A DNA stretch of 64,000 bases from Catenuloplanes niger (GCF_031458255.1 NZ_JAVDYC010000001.1:1116001-1180000); one strand, 5' to 3'. Positions 50,890 to 61,013 are shown, counted from the first letter of the stretch. Notes: generated by a model from the sequence alone, not told the origin. Made by a program: numbers and translations.

Positions 50890-51726
50890 ATGACGATCAT
50901 CGACGACCTGGTGCGACGGGTGCCCCCGCCCGCCACGCCGGTCGACGCGCACGCCGACTGGGACGCGATCGAGGCCGCGCTGGGCACACCGCTCCCGGCC
51001 GACTTCAAGAAGATCACCCGGCGGTACGGGGCCGGACAGTTCTGCGGCCTGGTCTCCGCGCACCCGCCGGAGCGGCTCGCCGCGCAGAACCGGGACATCC
51101 TCGGCGAGGAGCGCGACTACCGCGACGACGACCCCGAGGACTATCCGTACCCGCTGCACCCCGAACCGGGCGGCATCCTGCTGTGGGGCGAGACCGGCAA
51201 CGGCGAACGGCTGTGCTGGCTGACCGAGGGCGAGCCGGACACCTGGCCGATCGTCGTCTGGCAGCCCCGCGGCGCCGGCTGGACGCTCCACCCCGGCGGC
51301 GTCGCGAACTTCCTCGACGGCTGGCTGTCCGGCCGGACCGGCGGCGTGTTCCCCACCGAGTTCACCGCGGCCGCGCAGTGGTTCACCCCGTTCACCGAGC
51401 TGGCGTACGCCACCGTCGGCCTGTCCCGCAGCAACCTGCCACCCTTCGAGGCACGCCTGACCGCCCTGCTCGAGGCGCTGCCCGCGGCGCGGCTACTGAT
51501 GACGGCCGGCCCGGACGCCTCCCGGCAGGACACACTCGCCGCCGCCGACGGCCGCTGGCACGTGATGTACGAGACGGCCTACCGTCACCAGATCCGCTTC
51601 GCCTTTCCACCCACCGACACCGACCTCGTGCGCGAGGCCGCCCAGCGCGCCGCCCCCGCGATGGGTTGCCGCCTGAACTCGTCCCGCGACGCCTTCGGCG
51701 ACGACCTCGGCTGGGTCCAGGACTGA
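50890..51726 (+). CDS. SMI1/KNR4 (SUKH)-family protein
   Basis: 278 residues from ATG 50890. DWDAIEAALGTPLPADFKKI with RRYGAGQFCGLVSAH and ILLWGETGNGERLCWLTEGE follow the SUKH-fold pattern. SUKH proteins often serve as immunity proteins against polymorphic toxins, but no toxin gene is adjacent, and standalone copies are common in actinomycetes. No signal peptide. The second half (about 150-278) is less conserved and could be a separate small domain. Confidence 0.75.
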   Translation: MTIIDDLVRRVPPPATPVDAHADWDAIEAALGTPLPADFKKITRRYGAGQFCGLVSAHPPERLAAQNRDILGEERDYRDDDPEDYPYPLHPEPGGILLWGETGNGERLCWLTEGEPDTWPIVVWQPRGAGWTLHPGGVANFLDGWLSGRTGGVFPTEFTAAAQWFTPFTELAYATVGLSRSNLPPFEARLTALLEALPAARLLMTAGPDASRQDTLAAADGRWHVMYETAYRHQIRFAFPPTDTDLVREAAQRAAPAMGCRLNSSRDAFGDDLGWVQD

Positions 51727-52065
51727 GTGCCCGCTCCTTCGCCGGGTGTGCGCACGCCGTGGTTTCTTCAAGGTCCGGCCCGGCGGACAGCTGAGCGCGC
51801 ACCGGACGGTAGCGATCGGCCGGCGCGGCGTCAGTGGCCAGACCGAAGACCCGGGTCAGCGGTCGCTCGAGATCAGTCCGGTCGAACCAATGCCTCGGCA
51901 GGCCCGCGAGCCTGGTCACCGCCGCCGCGAGCGCAGCACCGAGGTTCGTGTTCGCGCCGGGCGTACGCTCGACGGTCTGCTGTCGCACGTGACGAGTGGC
52001 ACGACGCTGTGAGGACGGCGACGTGGCACGATCGTTCGGGGAACGGGTGTGCGAAAGGCGGCGGG
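51727..52065. other. Gap with possible minus-strand coding fragment
   Basis: About 340 bp. The minus strand from GTG 51988 reads 75-90 residues with codon use like a real gene (AALAAAVTRLAGLPRHWFDR and PADRYRPVRAQLSAGPDLEE) before running into the opposite SMI1 gene. No family recognised; may be a gene fragment. Confidence 0.25.
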
Positions 52066-52748
52066 TTGGATCTCACGGACGTGCGGGAACTCGCCACGGG
52101 GCTGATGGCGCGGCACAGGTTGACGGGTTGGCGGCTGCGGTTCGACAACGCCAAGACCAGGGCCGGGGTCTGCCGTGCGGATCAGCGGGTGATCGCGCTT
52201 TCGCGGCCGCTGATGGGGCTCTACTCTCCGGAACAGGTCACCGAGACGGTGCTGCACGAGATCGCGCACGCGCTGGCCGGCCCCCGGCACGGGCACGATC
52301 GGGTCTGGCGGACGGTCGCCCGGCGCATCGGCTGCTCGGGCGCGCGCTGCATGCCGCCGGACGCGCCGCGGGTCGAGGGCGCCTGGGCCGGTATCTGCCC
52401 GGCCGGTCATCGCACGACGGCCCATCGCCGGCCGATCCGCGTCCGGTCCTGCCTGGAGTGCGCTCCCCGCTTCGACCCGGCCGCCCGTTACACCTGGACT
52501 CATCACGGCCACCCCGCGCAGATGGACCCGCGCTACGAGGCCGAACTGTCGTGGCTGCTCGACACCCGGCCACAGCCCACGCCGGCTCCCGTCGCGATAG
52601 GCGACCGCGTACGGCTGACGGCTCAGGCAGGTACGCGGGCCTGACCGGCACCGTCGAGAAACGCGGCCGGAGCCGCTACCAGGTCCGCACCAGGGCCGGC
52701 CTGCTGAGCGTCGCCTTCACGGCGGTCCAGCCTTTGGTAGCCCGCTGA
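52066..52748 (+). pseudogene. SprT-like metallopeptidase gene with C-terminal frameshift
   Basis: From TTG 52066 (or GTG 52081) the frame encodes a SprT-like domain with the zinc motif HEIAHAL preceded by LYSPEQVTETVL, plus paired cysteines (GCSGARCMPP, ICPAGHRT, CLECAPRF) that can hold a second zinc. At about 52618-52630 the frame should shift: the first frame ends at 52644 after GDRVRLTAQAGTRA, while the second continues RYAGLTGTVEKRGRSRYQVR to 52748, a KOW/SH3-like tail expected for this protein type. The catalytic domain is intact, so the shortened protein could still act, or the shift may be a sequence error. Confidence 0.7.
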
Positions 52749-52867
52749 CGGTAAGCACTTCGCTGAGGGCTCGGGAACCGCACATGGCCGACGGCCTGCG
52801 ATTAGCTGTCCTACCTGGAGCGTCGCCCTCATCGATCACCGGCCCCCTCCAGTCCGGCCTGAACTGC

Positions 52868-53800
52868 AAAATCAGGTTGAAAAAGGCTCATTCTTTTGCA
52901 GCAGGGCGAAGAACGACTCCATCGCGGCGTTGTCACCACAGGCGCCGACGCGGCCCATGGATCCGATCAACCCGTTGCGGTGTAACGCTTTCACGAATTG
53001 CCGGGACCGGAATTGGCTGCCTCTGTCCGAGTGGACCACGGTCCCGGCCGGGTCACGGAGCTGGACCGCGTGACGCAGCGCGGCAACGGCCAAAGACGCC
53101 TCCATCCGTGAGTCGATGGAGTAGCCGACGATCCGGCCGGAGTGCACGTCTTTGATCGCGCACAGATACAGCTTGCCTTCGGCTGTGGGGTGTTCGGTGA
53201 TGTCGGTCAGCCACAGTCGGTTCGGGCCGTCGGCGGTGAACTGTTCACGGATCAGGTCATCGTGTACTGGTGGCTCGGCCCGGCGGGTCAGGCCGCGTTT
53301 CTTGGCGAACACCGACCAGATCTTGTTCTGGGTGCAGAGCCTTGCCACCCGGTTGATCCCGGTGGTGATCCCGTGAGCGGACAACTCGTCGGCGATGAAG
53401 CGATGCCCGAACGCCGGATCGTCGGCGTGGATGCCACGGGCGGCGTTGATCAGGTACGCGTCATCGCGGTCACGTGCGGTGATCGGGTGGCGTTACCAAT
53501 GGTAGTAGGCCTGCTTGCTGAACCCCAGCACCCGGCAGGTCACCGCGACGGGGATCCCGTCGACGGCCAGGTCATCGACCAGCGGGTACATCATTTTGGG
53601 GAGATCTCCTTGGCGAAGTACGCCGCGGCCCGGCGCAGGATCGTTCTCCTGCTCCAGGAGCTTGTTGCGTTTACGCAGTTCACGGAGTTCCGTCGGCTCG
53701 GTCGTGGTGACCCCGGGACGGTTCCCGTCATCGACGTCGGCGATCTTCAGCCACCGTTGCAGACACGACGCGGAGATCCCGAAATCCTTCGCGACCTGCC
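52868..53800 (-). mobile_element. IS3-family element remnant (broken orfA and orfB)
   Basis: The orfB part (about 53590 to 52872) contains AKKRGLTRRAEPPVHDDLIR, LWLTDITEHPTAEGKLYLCA and HSDRGSQFRSRQFVKALHRN, but a TAA interrupts it near 53495 (YYHW then stop) and it ends short at 52872. The orfA part (53800 to about 53590) has ISASCLQRWLKIADVDDG and a frame break before ILRRAAAYFAKEISPK. It is a different subgroup from the IS3 at 47.7 kb. No inverted repeats were found. Confidence 0.8.
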
Positions 53801-53881
53801 AAGCTGAAACGCCTGGTCAACCAGCACATCCTGACCGAAGCGCAACCCGGCCTATTCACGCTCACCGAGAAACAGGCATAA
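53801..53881 (+). pseudogene. Short C-terminal gene fragment
   Basis: KLKRLVNQHILTEAQPGLFT followed by LTEKQA and a stop. It resembles the last winged-helix segment seen at the end of some streptomycete IS-linked proteins. No start or upstream part exists, as the IS3 remnant abuts it. Family uncertain. Confidence 0.3.
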
Positions 53882-54094
53882 CCTCACGGACCGCCCTCTC
53901 ACAGGTCAGGAGTCAACCAAACCGGGGGCAGTCCCCAGGCATCCAGTCTGCCCTTCTCGACTTCGTGTGGGACCTCGGCGCCGGGTACTGCCGCTCTCCG
54001 CCGCCAATCGAGCATCGGCCACGATGGTCGCCGCCGGTCCCTCGGTCCGTTGTACCGCATCGCCGCACTGGATAACGTCGCGCTCGGGACCACG

Positions 54095-54704
54095 ATGAGA
54101 AAGACCAACCTGCCGATCGATCGAGCACTGCTGGCGGACATGCTCCGGGCGCCTCGAAGCGCTGCAGCCGGAGGATGTCGGGCTTTCCCGGGGACCGCGT
54201 CATCGTACGGGCGGACTGCGGCGCGAGGAGGTCGCTGTTCTCGCCGGGATGTCAGCTGACTACTACAGCCGCCTTGAGCAGCAGCGTAGTCCGATGCCGT
54301 CTGAGCAGATGCGGACGGCCCTGGCGCGGGGCTGTGTCTCAGCCCGAGTGAGCAGAGGCATCTGGTCGACCTCGGCGGGCATTCGGCACCGCGAGGCACC
54401 TCGCGTGACGAGAAGGTCAGCCCGGCCATGGAGCGCATCATCGAACAGCTCGCCGACGGGCCCGCGATGGTGTTGTCCCGCTTCGGAGTCAGCCCTGAGT
54501 CCGCCGAGGTCTGGCCCTGGCACGAGGTGGACGTCAGGCACCATCTCGACCTCAAGCGCTATCTGCATCCGGAGCTGGGTTAGCTGGAGCTGTACACCAG
54601 GTATCTGGTGGACCCCGACGAGGGCCCAGGGTCTGCTGGCCTTCGCGGCCGAGCCGGGCTCGCCGACCGAGGAGAAGTTGCAGCGCCTGATCTCGATGAC
54701 CTGA
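54095..54704 (+). pseudogene. Degraded XRE-family (MmyB-like) regulator gene
   Basis: Pieces in several frames match the MmyB-like regulator family in order: RALLADMLRA, then LRREEVAVLAGMSADYYSRL (helix-turn-helix), later MERIIEQLADGPAMVLSR, DLKRYLHPELG and GLLAFAAEPGSPTEEKLQRL. At least three frame changes and an in-frame TAG after HPELG prevent expression. The middle part, where the ligand pocket would be, is shortened. Confidence 0.7.
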
Positions 54705-54728
54705 GTTCTTATCCAGGGACTATCTATC

Positions 54729-55730
54729 ACTGAGGTGATCTCAGTGAGTTTCGGGCAGGATTCGGTATTCGAAGTGGGTGAGGTGAAGTGCGGCGGCGAC
54801 GATGTCACCGATTCGTCGTGGGCTGGCGGTGGTATGGCGTAGCGTTTTCCAGCGGCCGACGAGGATGGCGAAGCCGCGTTCGCCTTGCCAGCGCAGGCCG
54901 CGTAGCAGCCGGTTCACCGTCCGGTTCGCCACCGCGAGTTGCCGGCCGCCGGCCGGTTGTTTGGTGGGGGTTTTGATGCCGTGACCTGCTCCTTCGTAGC
55001 CGGCGTCGGCGAGGGCCGGCAGCTGCAGTTCGGCGGCGGCCCAGTTCAACGCGGCGGTGACGCCCAGCTGCTGAGCGCAGCTGAGATCATGCATATGCCC
55101 GGGCAGTGACGGTGAGGTCCAGATGATCAGCCCGTCAGGGCGCATGACGGCCTGGACGTTCGCGCCGAAGTCCCGGTGCTTTCCCGAGTACCAGGCGTCG
55201 ATCGTCTCGCCCTTCACGCTGGTGGCGGTCTCCGCGAGGCGGTCACAGTCGAACAGCTTGCCGTCCAGAATGACGAACGCCCAGCCCTCGTCGGCGGCCC
55301 GTTGTAACGCCTCATGCAGATCAGGTGCCTGGGCGGACAGCACGGTGATGCCTTCGGCGAGATACCGGTAAACGGTGGCCCGGGAGATCCCGAACCCGGC
55401 GCCCAGCACCGTGGCGTCTTCGGCTTTGCGGAACCACACTATGACCAGCAGCGCCTGGTAGAAGCAGGTCAACGACCGTGTCCCGCGACGGGTGCCCCTC
55501 GCCCGCCGTTCGGCGGACAGCAGCTGGGCAAGGTAGCGCACCAGTTCCCTGGGCACGTCGAGCATGGCAGGATAAGCGATCACGTGGAGCCCTCTCGTAG
55601 ACCTGTTCCGTCGCAAGAACCTGTCTATCGATGGCTCCACGCCCATATCCAGCACCATCCGCTTCGACCCGATATGCCCGTGTCTACAGCAGAACCGCGC
55701 CGCAAGTCCTCGTTGAGATCACCTCACTGG
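54729..55730 (-). mobile_element. IS5-family (DDE_Tnp_4) insertion sequence, apparently intact
   Basis: GAGGTGATCTCA at 54732-54743 and its complement at 55716-55727 form the core of the imperfect terminal repeats, each extending a few bases either way. One open transposase gene fills the interior. Exact outer limits and the target duplication could not be fixed by eye. Confidence 0.75.
54741..55583 (-). CDS. IS5-family transposase, HTH_Tnp_4/DDE_Tnp_4 type
   Basis: 280 residues from GTG 55583 (GAGAGGG upstream). Head VIAYPAMLDVPRELVRYLAQ and GAGFGISRATVYRYLAEGIT form the HTH part. DDE acids lie in FVILDGKLFDCDRL, LPALADAGYEGAG and LRWQGERGFAILVGRWKTLR. The frame is complete. A longer start at 55658 would extend past the family's normal head. 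Confidence 0.92.
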   Translation of the reverse strand: MIAYPAMLDVPRELVRYLAQLLSAERRARGTRRGTRSLTCFYQALLVIVWFRKAEDATVLGAGFGISRATVYRYLAEGITVLSAQAPDLHEALQRAADEGWAFVILDGKLFDCDRLAETATSVKGETIDAWYSGKHRDFGANVQAVMRPDGLIIWTSPSLPGHMHDLSCAQQLGVTAALNWAAAELQLPALADAGYEGAGHGIKTPTKQPAGGRQLAVANRTVNRLLRGLRWQGERGFAILVGRWKTLRHTTASPRRIGDIVAAALHLTHFEYRILPETH

Positions 55731-55787
55731 CAACGGATGTGGGCAGGCAGAAGACTCGAATCACCAACGAGCAAAGGAAATTCGACA

Positions 55788-56108
55788 ATGACCACGACGT
55801 CTAACGGCTATGTGACTGTAATTTGGCAGGCCCGGGCCAGGACTGGGCGGGAGGCCGATCTGAAGGCTTTCATCACGGCCGCCGTCACGCCCTCCCGCAA
55901 CGACGCCGGCAACATTGACTATGAGGCTTACGAGGTCGAAGGCCGGCCTGACACCTTCGTCATCTACGAACGCTGGGAGAATCGCGAGGCCCTCGACTCG
56001 CACCTCGGCGCGCCCCGTATGCAAGAGCTCGTGCCGCAGATGCTCGAGCTGATCGAGGGTTCCATCGAGGACGGAATCACCTTGCTCCGCCCATTCCGGC
56101 CCGCTTAG
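55788..56108 (+). CDS. Antibiotic biosynthesis monooxygenase (ABM)-domain protein
   Basis: 106 residues from ATG 55788 with AAAGGA upstream. The ferredoxin-like ABM fold shows in YVTVIWQARARTGREADLKA, NIDYEAYEVEGRPDTFVIYE, RWENREALDSHLGAPRMQEL. Members are cofactor-free monooxygenases or quinone-handling proteins such as YgiN. It is squeezed between two IS elements and has no operon partner. Substrate unknown. Confidence 0.9.
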   Translation: MTTTSNGYVTVIWQARARTGREADLKAFITAAVTPSRNDAGNIDYEAYEVEGRPDTFVIYERWENREALDSHLGAPRMQELVPQMLELIEGSIEDGITLLRPFRPA

Positions 56109-56256
56109 TACGGCAGCCGCCATTCGTCATCATGGAGCCATTTCATCGTGATGGTGTAGGTCACGGGCGGGGTGGGAGGCCGGTGTCCATGTAGGACGGG
56201 ACTCCCGGTAAGACAGCAATCGACCAAGATCAGATGCCCCAACCGGGAGCCTCGCC

Positions 56257-56905
56257 ATGCTGTCTTACCCTCCACGATCTCGTTGTCCAGCCGGACCCTG
56301 CACCGCCTCGCCGACCGCGTCCGCAGCCACCGCCGGCAGCGCAAATCCCGGTGGAGACCGACTGGCCTCAGGTGAGCCAGGCCCTGCTCGCCCTGGCTCA
56401 CCTGGGCAACGGCGACACCTACACCTGTCTCGCCGCCGGGTCCGAGATCGGGATCGCGACCGCCTGGCGCTACGTCCAGGAAGCAATCACCCTGCTCAGC
56501 GCCGCCGCCGACGACCTGAATGCCGCGATGCGGCGCATCAGGCTGCTGGCCTACGCGATCCTGGACGGTGCCCTGATCCCGATCGACCGGGTCGCCGACC
56601 AGAAGCCTCACTACTCGGGAGAACACAAACGTCACGGGGTGAACGTGCAGGTCGTCGCGGACGCGGCCGGGCGTCCGGTCTGGGCGTCGGCCGCATTGCC
56701 CGGTGCCGTTCACGACCTGACCGCCGCTCACGCCCACGGCATCATCGACGCGCTGAACAGCGCGAACGTGATGACTTTCGCGGACAAGGGCTATCAGGGC
56801 GCCTGCGGCACCGTCCGGACACCGTTCAAGCGGCACTGCCGCCGGCCGAAGCTGTCACGCCGACAGAAGGCCGTCAACCGCGCCCACGCGAAGCTGCTCT
56901 TGCCT
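56257..56905 (+). pseudogene. IS5-family (DDE_Tnp_4) transposase, frameshifted and truncated
   Basis: Begins ATGCTGTCTTACCC (MLSYP) and needs two frame changes (near 56272 and 56365) to join the HTH and DDE parts (YAILDGALIPIDRVADQKPH, VMTFADKGYQGACGTVRTPF). It stops matching after VNRAHAKL at about 56900, where an IS110 fragment in the opposite direction begins. The Glu-bearing end is lost. Confidence 0.85.
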
Positions 56906-57435
56906 GACGCCCTCGTTACCGGGGCCGCGCCAGCGAACGCCCGAAGCGCTCGTGCGTCGGCGAACCTGCCCCGGTCGTCGCCGATTTCCGCCAGCAGCCG
57001 CGCGCCCAGCTGGACCCCGAGCCCCGGCACACTGGTGACGATCTTCGCGTCAGGGTGCGCTGTGAACATCTCGTCGATGCGCTGCTCTAGCCGTTCCAAC
57101 GTTCGGCAGAGCGCATCGAGCTGCCCGACCAGGCCCAGCAGCTGCAGCCCCATCGCGTCTTCCACTGCCGCGGACTGGCGCATCTGCTTGCTGCTCAAGT
57201 GCGCATGAAGCTGGGCCGCCTCTGCGGTGATGCCGCGCTGGCGGCCAGCAGTGCGCAGCAACGACGCCAGCTCGTCGACGGTCAATGCGGCCGCGGCCTC
57301 CGGCGTGGACGCCGCGGTCAGAACGGCCCGTGCGGCCGGCGAGTCGAGCCGGTGTCGACCACCGCGCTCGAACGCGGCCAGCGCGGCCGGGAAGAACAGA
57401 CGCAGCACCGCCCGGATCCTGTTGGTGAGCGTCAC
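56906..57435 (-). mobile_element. IS110-family transposase fragment
   Basis: About 177 residues from 57435 (MTLTNRIRAVLRLFF) to VTRASGKS match the middle and Transposase_20 region of IS110 proteins (IVTSVPGLGVQLGARLLAEI, GRFADARALRAFAGAAPVTR). The N-terminal DEDD catalytic part and the C-terminal end are missing. Confidence 0.82.
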
Positions 57436-57445
57436 CTGGTCCCAG

Positions 57446-57866
57446 GCTGCGTCCTACTGAGCCCGCGAAAGTCCCGCGCGCGAGACTTTGGCCAGCGTGC
57501 GCTGCAGCGAACCCAGCGCGGTTCCGCTCCAGTCCACCGCGCTGGCCGGGAGAACGCCAGCCGCTTTGCGAGCCCCGTTGCCGATGGCGCTCGCCCCCTT
57601 GGCGACGATGCCCTGCCCCCGCGATACGGCCACAACGCGAAGTAGTAGTAGGTTGCGGACTTCGGCGGCAGGTCGTGCGGCAGACATGCCCACTGACATC
57701 CGGTCCGGTTCTGGTAGAAGATCGAGTTGAGGATCTCCCGCAACGAGTAGCGACCGGTGTGTCCCGACACTGACGGATGCTTCGCTTTCCACGCGTCCGA
57801 GAACGGGCCCACCACCGCCCACTGCTCATCGGTGAGGTCACTGGGATATGCCTTCCGCTCGCCCAT
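57446..57866 (-). mobile_element. IS5-family transposase N-terminal fragment
   Basis: From ATG 57866, YPSDLTDEQWAVVGPFSDAW and YQNRTGCQWACLPHDLPPKS are the DUF4096 head of an IS5 transposase. After YYYFALWPY (near 57640) similarity ends; a second frame then reads SAIGNGARKAAGVLPASAVD to a stop at 57454, of unknown origin. Confidence 0.8.
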
Positions 57867-58022
57867 GACCAGCTCAACCCAACCGCCGACCCTTCAGCGC
57901 TTGAGCGGCTCCCCCACCGTGACGCCGGCACACATCAGCGGCGCGGCACCGGGACGTCGAGGTTGCCGGGAGGGCGGTAGACGAATCGTTCCGTGAGTTG
58001 CGCTGCCGGCAGCGGGTCCCAC

Positions 58023-58322
58023 TCAGTCACCGCAGATCCAGAGATATCCGCGCGCCCGGGTCGCCTCCTCGATGAGCGCCCCCAACGCCTGCACGTCGGC
58101 CCGCAGTTCCGGTTTGCGGCTCGCGATCTCGTCCAGCTCCACGGTCAGCTGCGGCAGCTGGATCAGGTTGATCATGGTGTCACCGTAGGAATCGACCCTC
58201 GACACCAGGTGGTGCCGCTCCCGGTCACTCGCCGCCACCAGGCGTTGCAGCGAAGAGCTCGCCTCCGTGCCGGCATAGCGTCGCTCGTGCACCTGGTTCT
58301 CGACATACACCCCGAGCCCCAC
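58023..58322 (-). CDS. Small conserved hypothetical protein
   Basis: 99 residues from GTG 58322 with AAGGAGG eight bases upstream. No family named. It reads VENQVHERRYAGTEASSSLQ, SDRERHHLVSRVDSYGDTMI, LIQLPQLTVELDEIASRKPE, ending EEATRARGYLWICGD. Helical, soluble, with no signal peptide. Similar small proteins seem common in streptomycetes, from memory. It lies downstream of the XRE-NB-ARC-TPR regulator on the same strand (166 bp), but co-transcription is uncertain. Confidence 0.7.
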   Translation of the reverse strand: MGLGVYVENQVHERRYAGTEASSSLQRLVAASDRERHHLVSRVDSYGDTMINLIQLPQLTVELDEIASRKPELRADVQALGALIEEATRARGYLWICGD

Positions 58323-58488
58323 CGCCGCGCCTCCTTGACGACATGGCCGGCCGGGGCATCGCATACCCCGGGCGGCCAACCTTACGGTCGTCGACGAGCC
58401 GGAGGGCCGTGGAACCACCACGAAGCCCAAGACCTGGCGAGCCGGCAGGTCGGAGACGGGGTCGAGGCCGGTTACCCGCGCGCTCGGT

Positions 58489-60762
58489 TCAATGCTGCTG
58501 CGGTGTGCGGAGAGTGCGTAGTCGCTCCTCCACCTCGCGCAGACCCGCTGTATCGCCGTCGACAGTTTTGATGTCCCGTACCGCGACGAGATCGGCGCGG
58601 GCCGCGATCGGATCGCCGAGTTCCTGGTAGGCCCGCGCGCGGATATTGAGGCTGCGGCTGCGGCTGGCGGCCGCGGCCGACAAGCCCGGGGTCCGCATCG
58701 CTCGGGTGGTGACCCGGATCGCGGCGTCCCATTGCTGCAGCTCCACGTGCACAAGGGCCGACAGGGACAGCGCTCCGGCGATGGTCATGGCCGCGGACGA
58801 CTCGCTCGGTGCCGTGGCGGGGTCCTCGGTCAGCGCCACGGCACGTCCGAAGGCGGCGAGCGCCTCGTGATAGCGGCCCAGAGCGTGCAGCGTGACACCC
58901 TGACCGATCATGGCCTGTGACAGTCCGACCCAGTCCTGAGCGTCGGTGAAGTAGTCGGCGGCCTGCTGCGCCGCCGACAGGTGCTCCTCGTCGCGCTCCC
59001 CGAGCTTCGCGAGCGCCGCACAGCGGTAGGCGCGTGCCCAGCCCATCTGGGCGCGGTCACCGACGCGAGACGCGATATCGAACGCCTGATCGGCATACCG
59101 CAAGGCGTGCTCGTAATCCACCATCGAGTGCAGCCGGGTCCAGGACAGGTGTGCCAGATGGGTGGCCTGGAGCCGATCGTCGCCTAGCGCACGGGCGGCC
59201 TCGGCGGAGAGCGCGAAGACGTCGTGCCAGCGGTGCCAGTACGGCCACCGGTCGGAGTACCAGTGCAGGGACTCGGCGACATCGACCACCAGCCGATGCT
59301 CCCCGTCCCGGGCGGCCTGTCGCAGAGCGGCGAACCAGGAGTCGTTCTCAGCCTGCAGCCAGGCCTCCGCCGTCTCCTGCGACGTGATCTTCGGCAGTGC
59401 GGCGGTACGAGCGACCGAGGCGGGGTCAGGCGCGAACCACCGGCCGGCGGTGACGGTCGTGGTCAGCAGCCACTGCCGCAGCCGTCGGCGGACTGCCTGG
59501 ACCTGCTCGGACGGTTCCTCCTGCCGCAGCTTCTGTTCGCCGTAGTAGCGCAACAGGTCGTGGCAGCGGACACGGCCGGGTGACGCTTCGTCGAGCAGGC
59601 TCGCCTCGATCAATTCGTCGAGTAGATCCTCGGTCTCGCCGGTGGACCGGTCCATGAGTACCGCGGCCGTCTGGAGGCTTGTGGTGGCACCCGTCGCGAG
59701 TGACAGCCGGCGGAACAATCGCTGGGCGTCCGGGGTCAACCGGTCGTAGGACAGCGCAAACGCGGCGTTCACCTGCAGATCACCGGCGGAGAGTGCGCCC
59801 AGGCGACGCCGATCGGTCGCCAGCCGGGCGATCAGATCGGCCGCGGTCCAGTACCGGCGGCTGGCCAGCCGGTTGCTGGCCACGCGCATCGCCAGCGGCA
59901 CGTGGTAGCACAGTTCGGCCAGTTGCCGTAGCTCGTCGGTGGCCACGGTGCGTCCAGCCGTCAGCCGGCCGAGAAGCGCCAAGGAATCCTGTTCGCTCAG
60001 ATGTTCCAACGGCAGTCGTTCGAGCCCGTCGACGCCACGTAACAGACGGCGGCTCGTCACGATCGTCAATGCCGGGCCGTCGTCGGATAACACGGCCCGG
60101 ATCTGGGCTTCGTCAGTGGCGTTGTCCAGCACGAGCAGAATGTGCCGGGTGCGGCTGATGCGCTGCCACATCGCGGTGGCCTTCATCAGGTCCTGCGGGA
60201 CGGCGGGTGAGCGTGGGTTGGCGGCGCGGATGAGCCGGGTCAGCACGTCGAGTGGGCCCAGCCCCTGCAGCTCGACGAAGTACTGCCCGTCAGGGAAGGC
60301 CGATGTCAGTTCGGCGGCGGCGTGCAGGGCCAGCGAGGTCTTACCGAACCCGGCGGGCCCGCTGATCAGGACCGCCCGAGGCGGGTGTGCCGCTGTGGCC
60401 CGTTCGCGGATGCTGTTCAGTTCGTCGTTACGGCCGGTGAAGTCGGGCACGGCGCGCGGTAGCGGCAGGCCGGCGTACCCGCCGGTCTGCGGAAGGTCGC
60501 GCTGCCGACCGGCCCGGGCCGCTGCCGTCAGCGCGTGCCGGTTCTCGTCGTCCAGGCTCAGCGCCGTGCAGAGCAGGGTGACGGTGCCGGCCCGGGGGCC
60601 CTTGCTGATTCCGCGCTCCATGTCACCGATGGCGCGGTCACTGACACCGGACGCCTCCGACAACTGCTCGAGGGTCATCCCGGCGGCCAGGCGCAGCCGG
60701 CGCAGCAGTGGGCCGAACTCGGCGCGTTCGACGGCGGCTGGTTCACCCACGACATTTACCAC
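58489..60762 (-). CDS. XRE-NB-ARC-TPR (STAND/AfsR-like) transcriptional regulator
   Basis: 757 residues. HTH_3 domain at 15-80 (FGPLLRRLRLAAGMTLEQLS, SGVSDRAIGDMERGISKGP). The NB-ARC ATPase has Walker A GPAGFGKTSLALHAA, Walker B HILLVLDNATD, sensor TIVTSRRLL and CYHVPLAMRVASNRLASR. The C-terminal 300 residues are TPR-like helices. The protein would bind DNA and switch on or off through ATP-driven assembly sensed by its repeats; such proteins often steer secondary metabolism. It is divergent from the oxidoreductase gene at 61014. Confidence 0.92.
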   Translation of the reverse strand: MVNVVGEPAAVERAEFGPLLRRLRLAAGMTLEQLSEASGVSDRAIGDMERGISKGPRAGTVTLLCTALSLDDENRHALTAAARAGRQRDLPQTGGYAGLPLPRAVPDFTGRNDELNSIRERATAAHPPRAVLISGPAGFGKTSLALHAAAELTSAFPDGQYFVELQGLGPLDVLTRLIRAANPRSPAVPQDLMKATAMWQRISRTRHILLVLDNATDEAQIRAVLSDDGPALTIVTSRRLLRGVDGLERLPLEHLSEQDSLALLGRLTAGRTVATDELRQLAELCYHVPLAMRVASNRLASRRYWTAADLIARLATDRRRLGALSAGDLQVNAAFALSYDRLTPDAQRLFRRLSLATGATTSLQTAAVLMDRSTGETEDLLDELIEASLLDEASPGRVRCHDLLRYYGEQKLRQEEPSEQVQAVRRRLRQWLLTTTVTAGRWFAPDPASVARTAALPKITSQETAEAWLQAENDSWFAALRQAARDGEHRLVVDVAESLHWYSDRWPYWHRWHDVFALSAEAARALGDDRLQATHLAHLSWTRLHSMVDYEHALRYADQAFDIASRVGDRAQMGWARAYRCAALAKLGERDEEHLSAAQQAADYFTDAQDWVGLSQAMIGQGVTLHALGRYHEALAAFGRAVALTEDPATAPSESSAAMTIAGALSLSALVHVELQQWDAAIRVTTRAMRTPGLSAAAASRSRSLNIRARAYQELGDPIAARADLVAVRDIKTVDGDTAGLREVEERLRTLRTPQQH

Positions 60763-61013
60763 GCTTCCATGATCACAGCGGCGGAGTGACCGGGACGGTC
60801 CGTGCGGGCGTGACGTTGCCGACGCTCTTCCCGTCTGCGCAAATCGCGGCGGGCACCCAGCTGATCGAGGGGCGCGTGGCCGGCCGAGGTGCTTCGGCCG
60901 AAGGCGGCCGGGGTGTGGTGATTAGGCGAGTCACACGGATACCAGGGCCCGGCCGGATCGGCAGAATCGGCAACGCGGACGTCACCGCGCCGACAACCAT
61001 CTGAAGGAGAACA

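Noticed and set aside
50890-51726. SMI1/KNR4 protein as immunity gene of a toxin system
   Set aside because: No toxin, WXG or Rhs gene is adjacent; the flanks are IS debris and a SprT-like gene.
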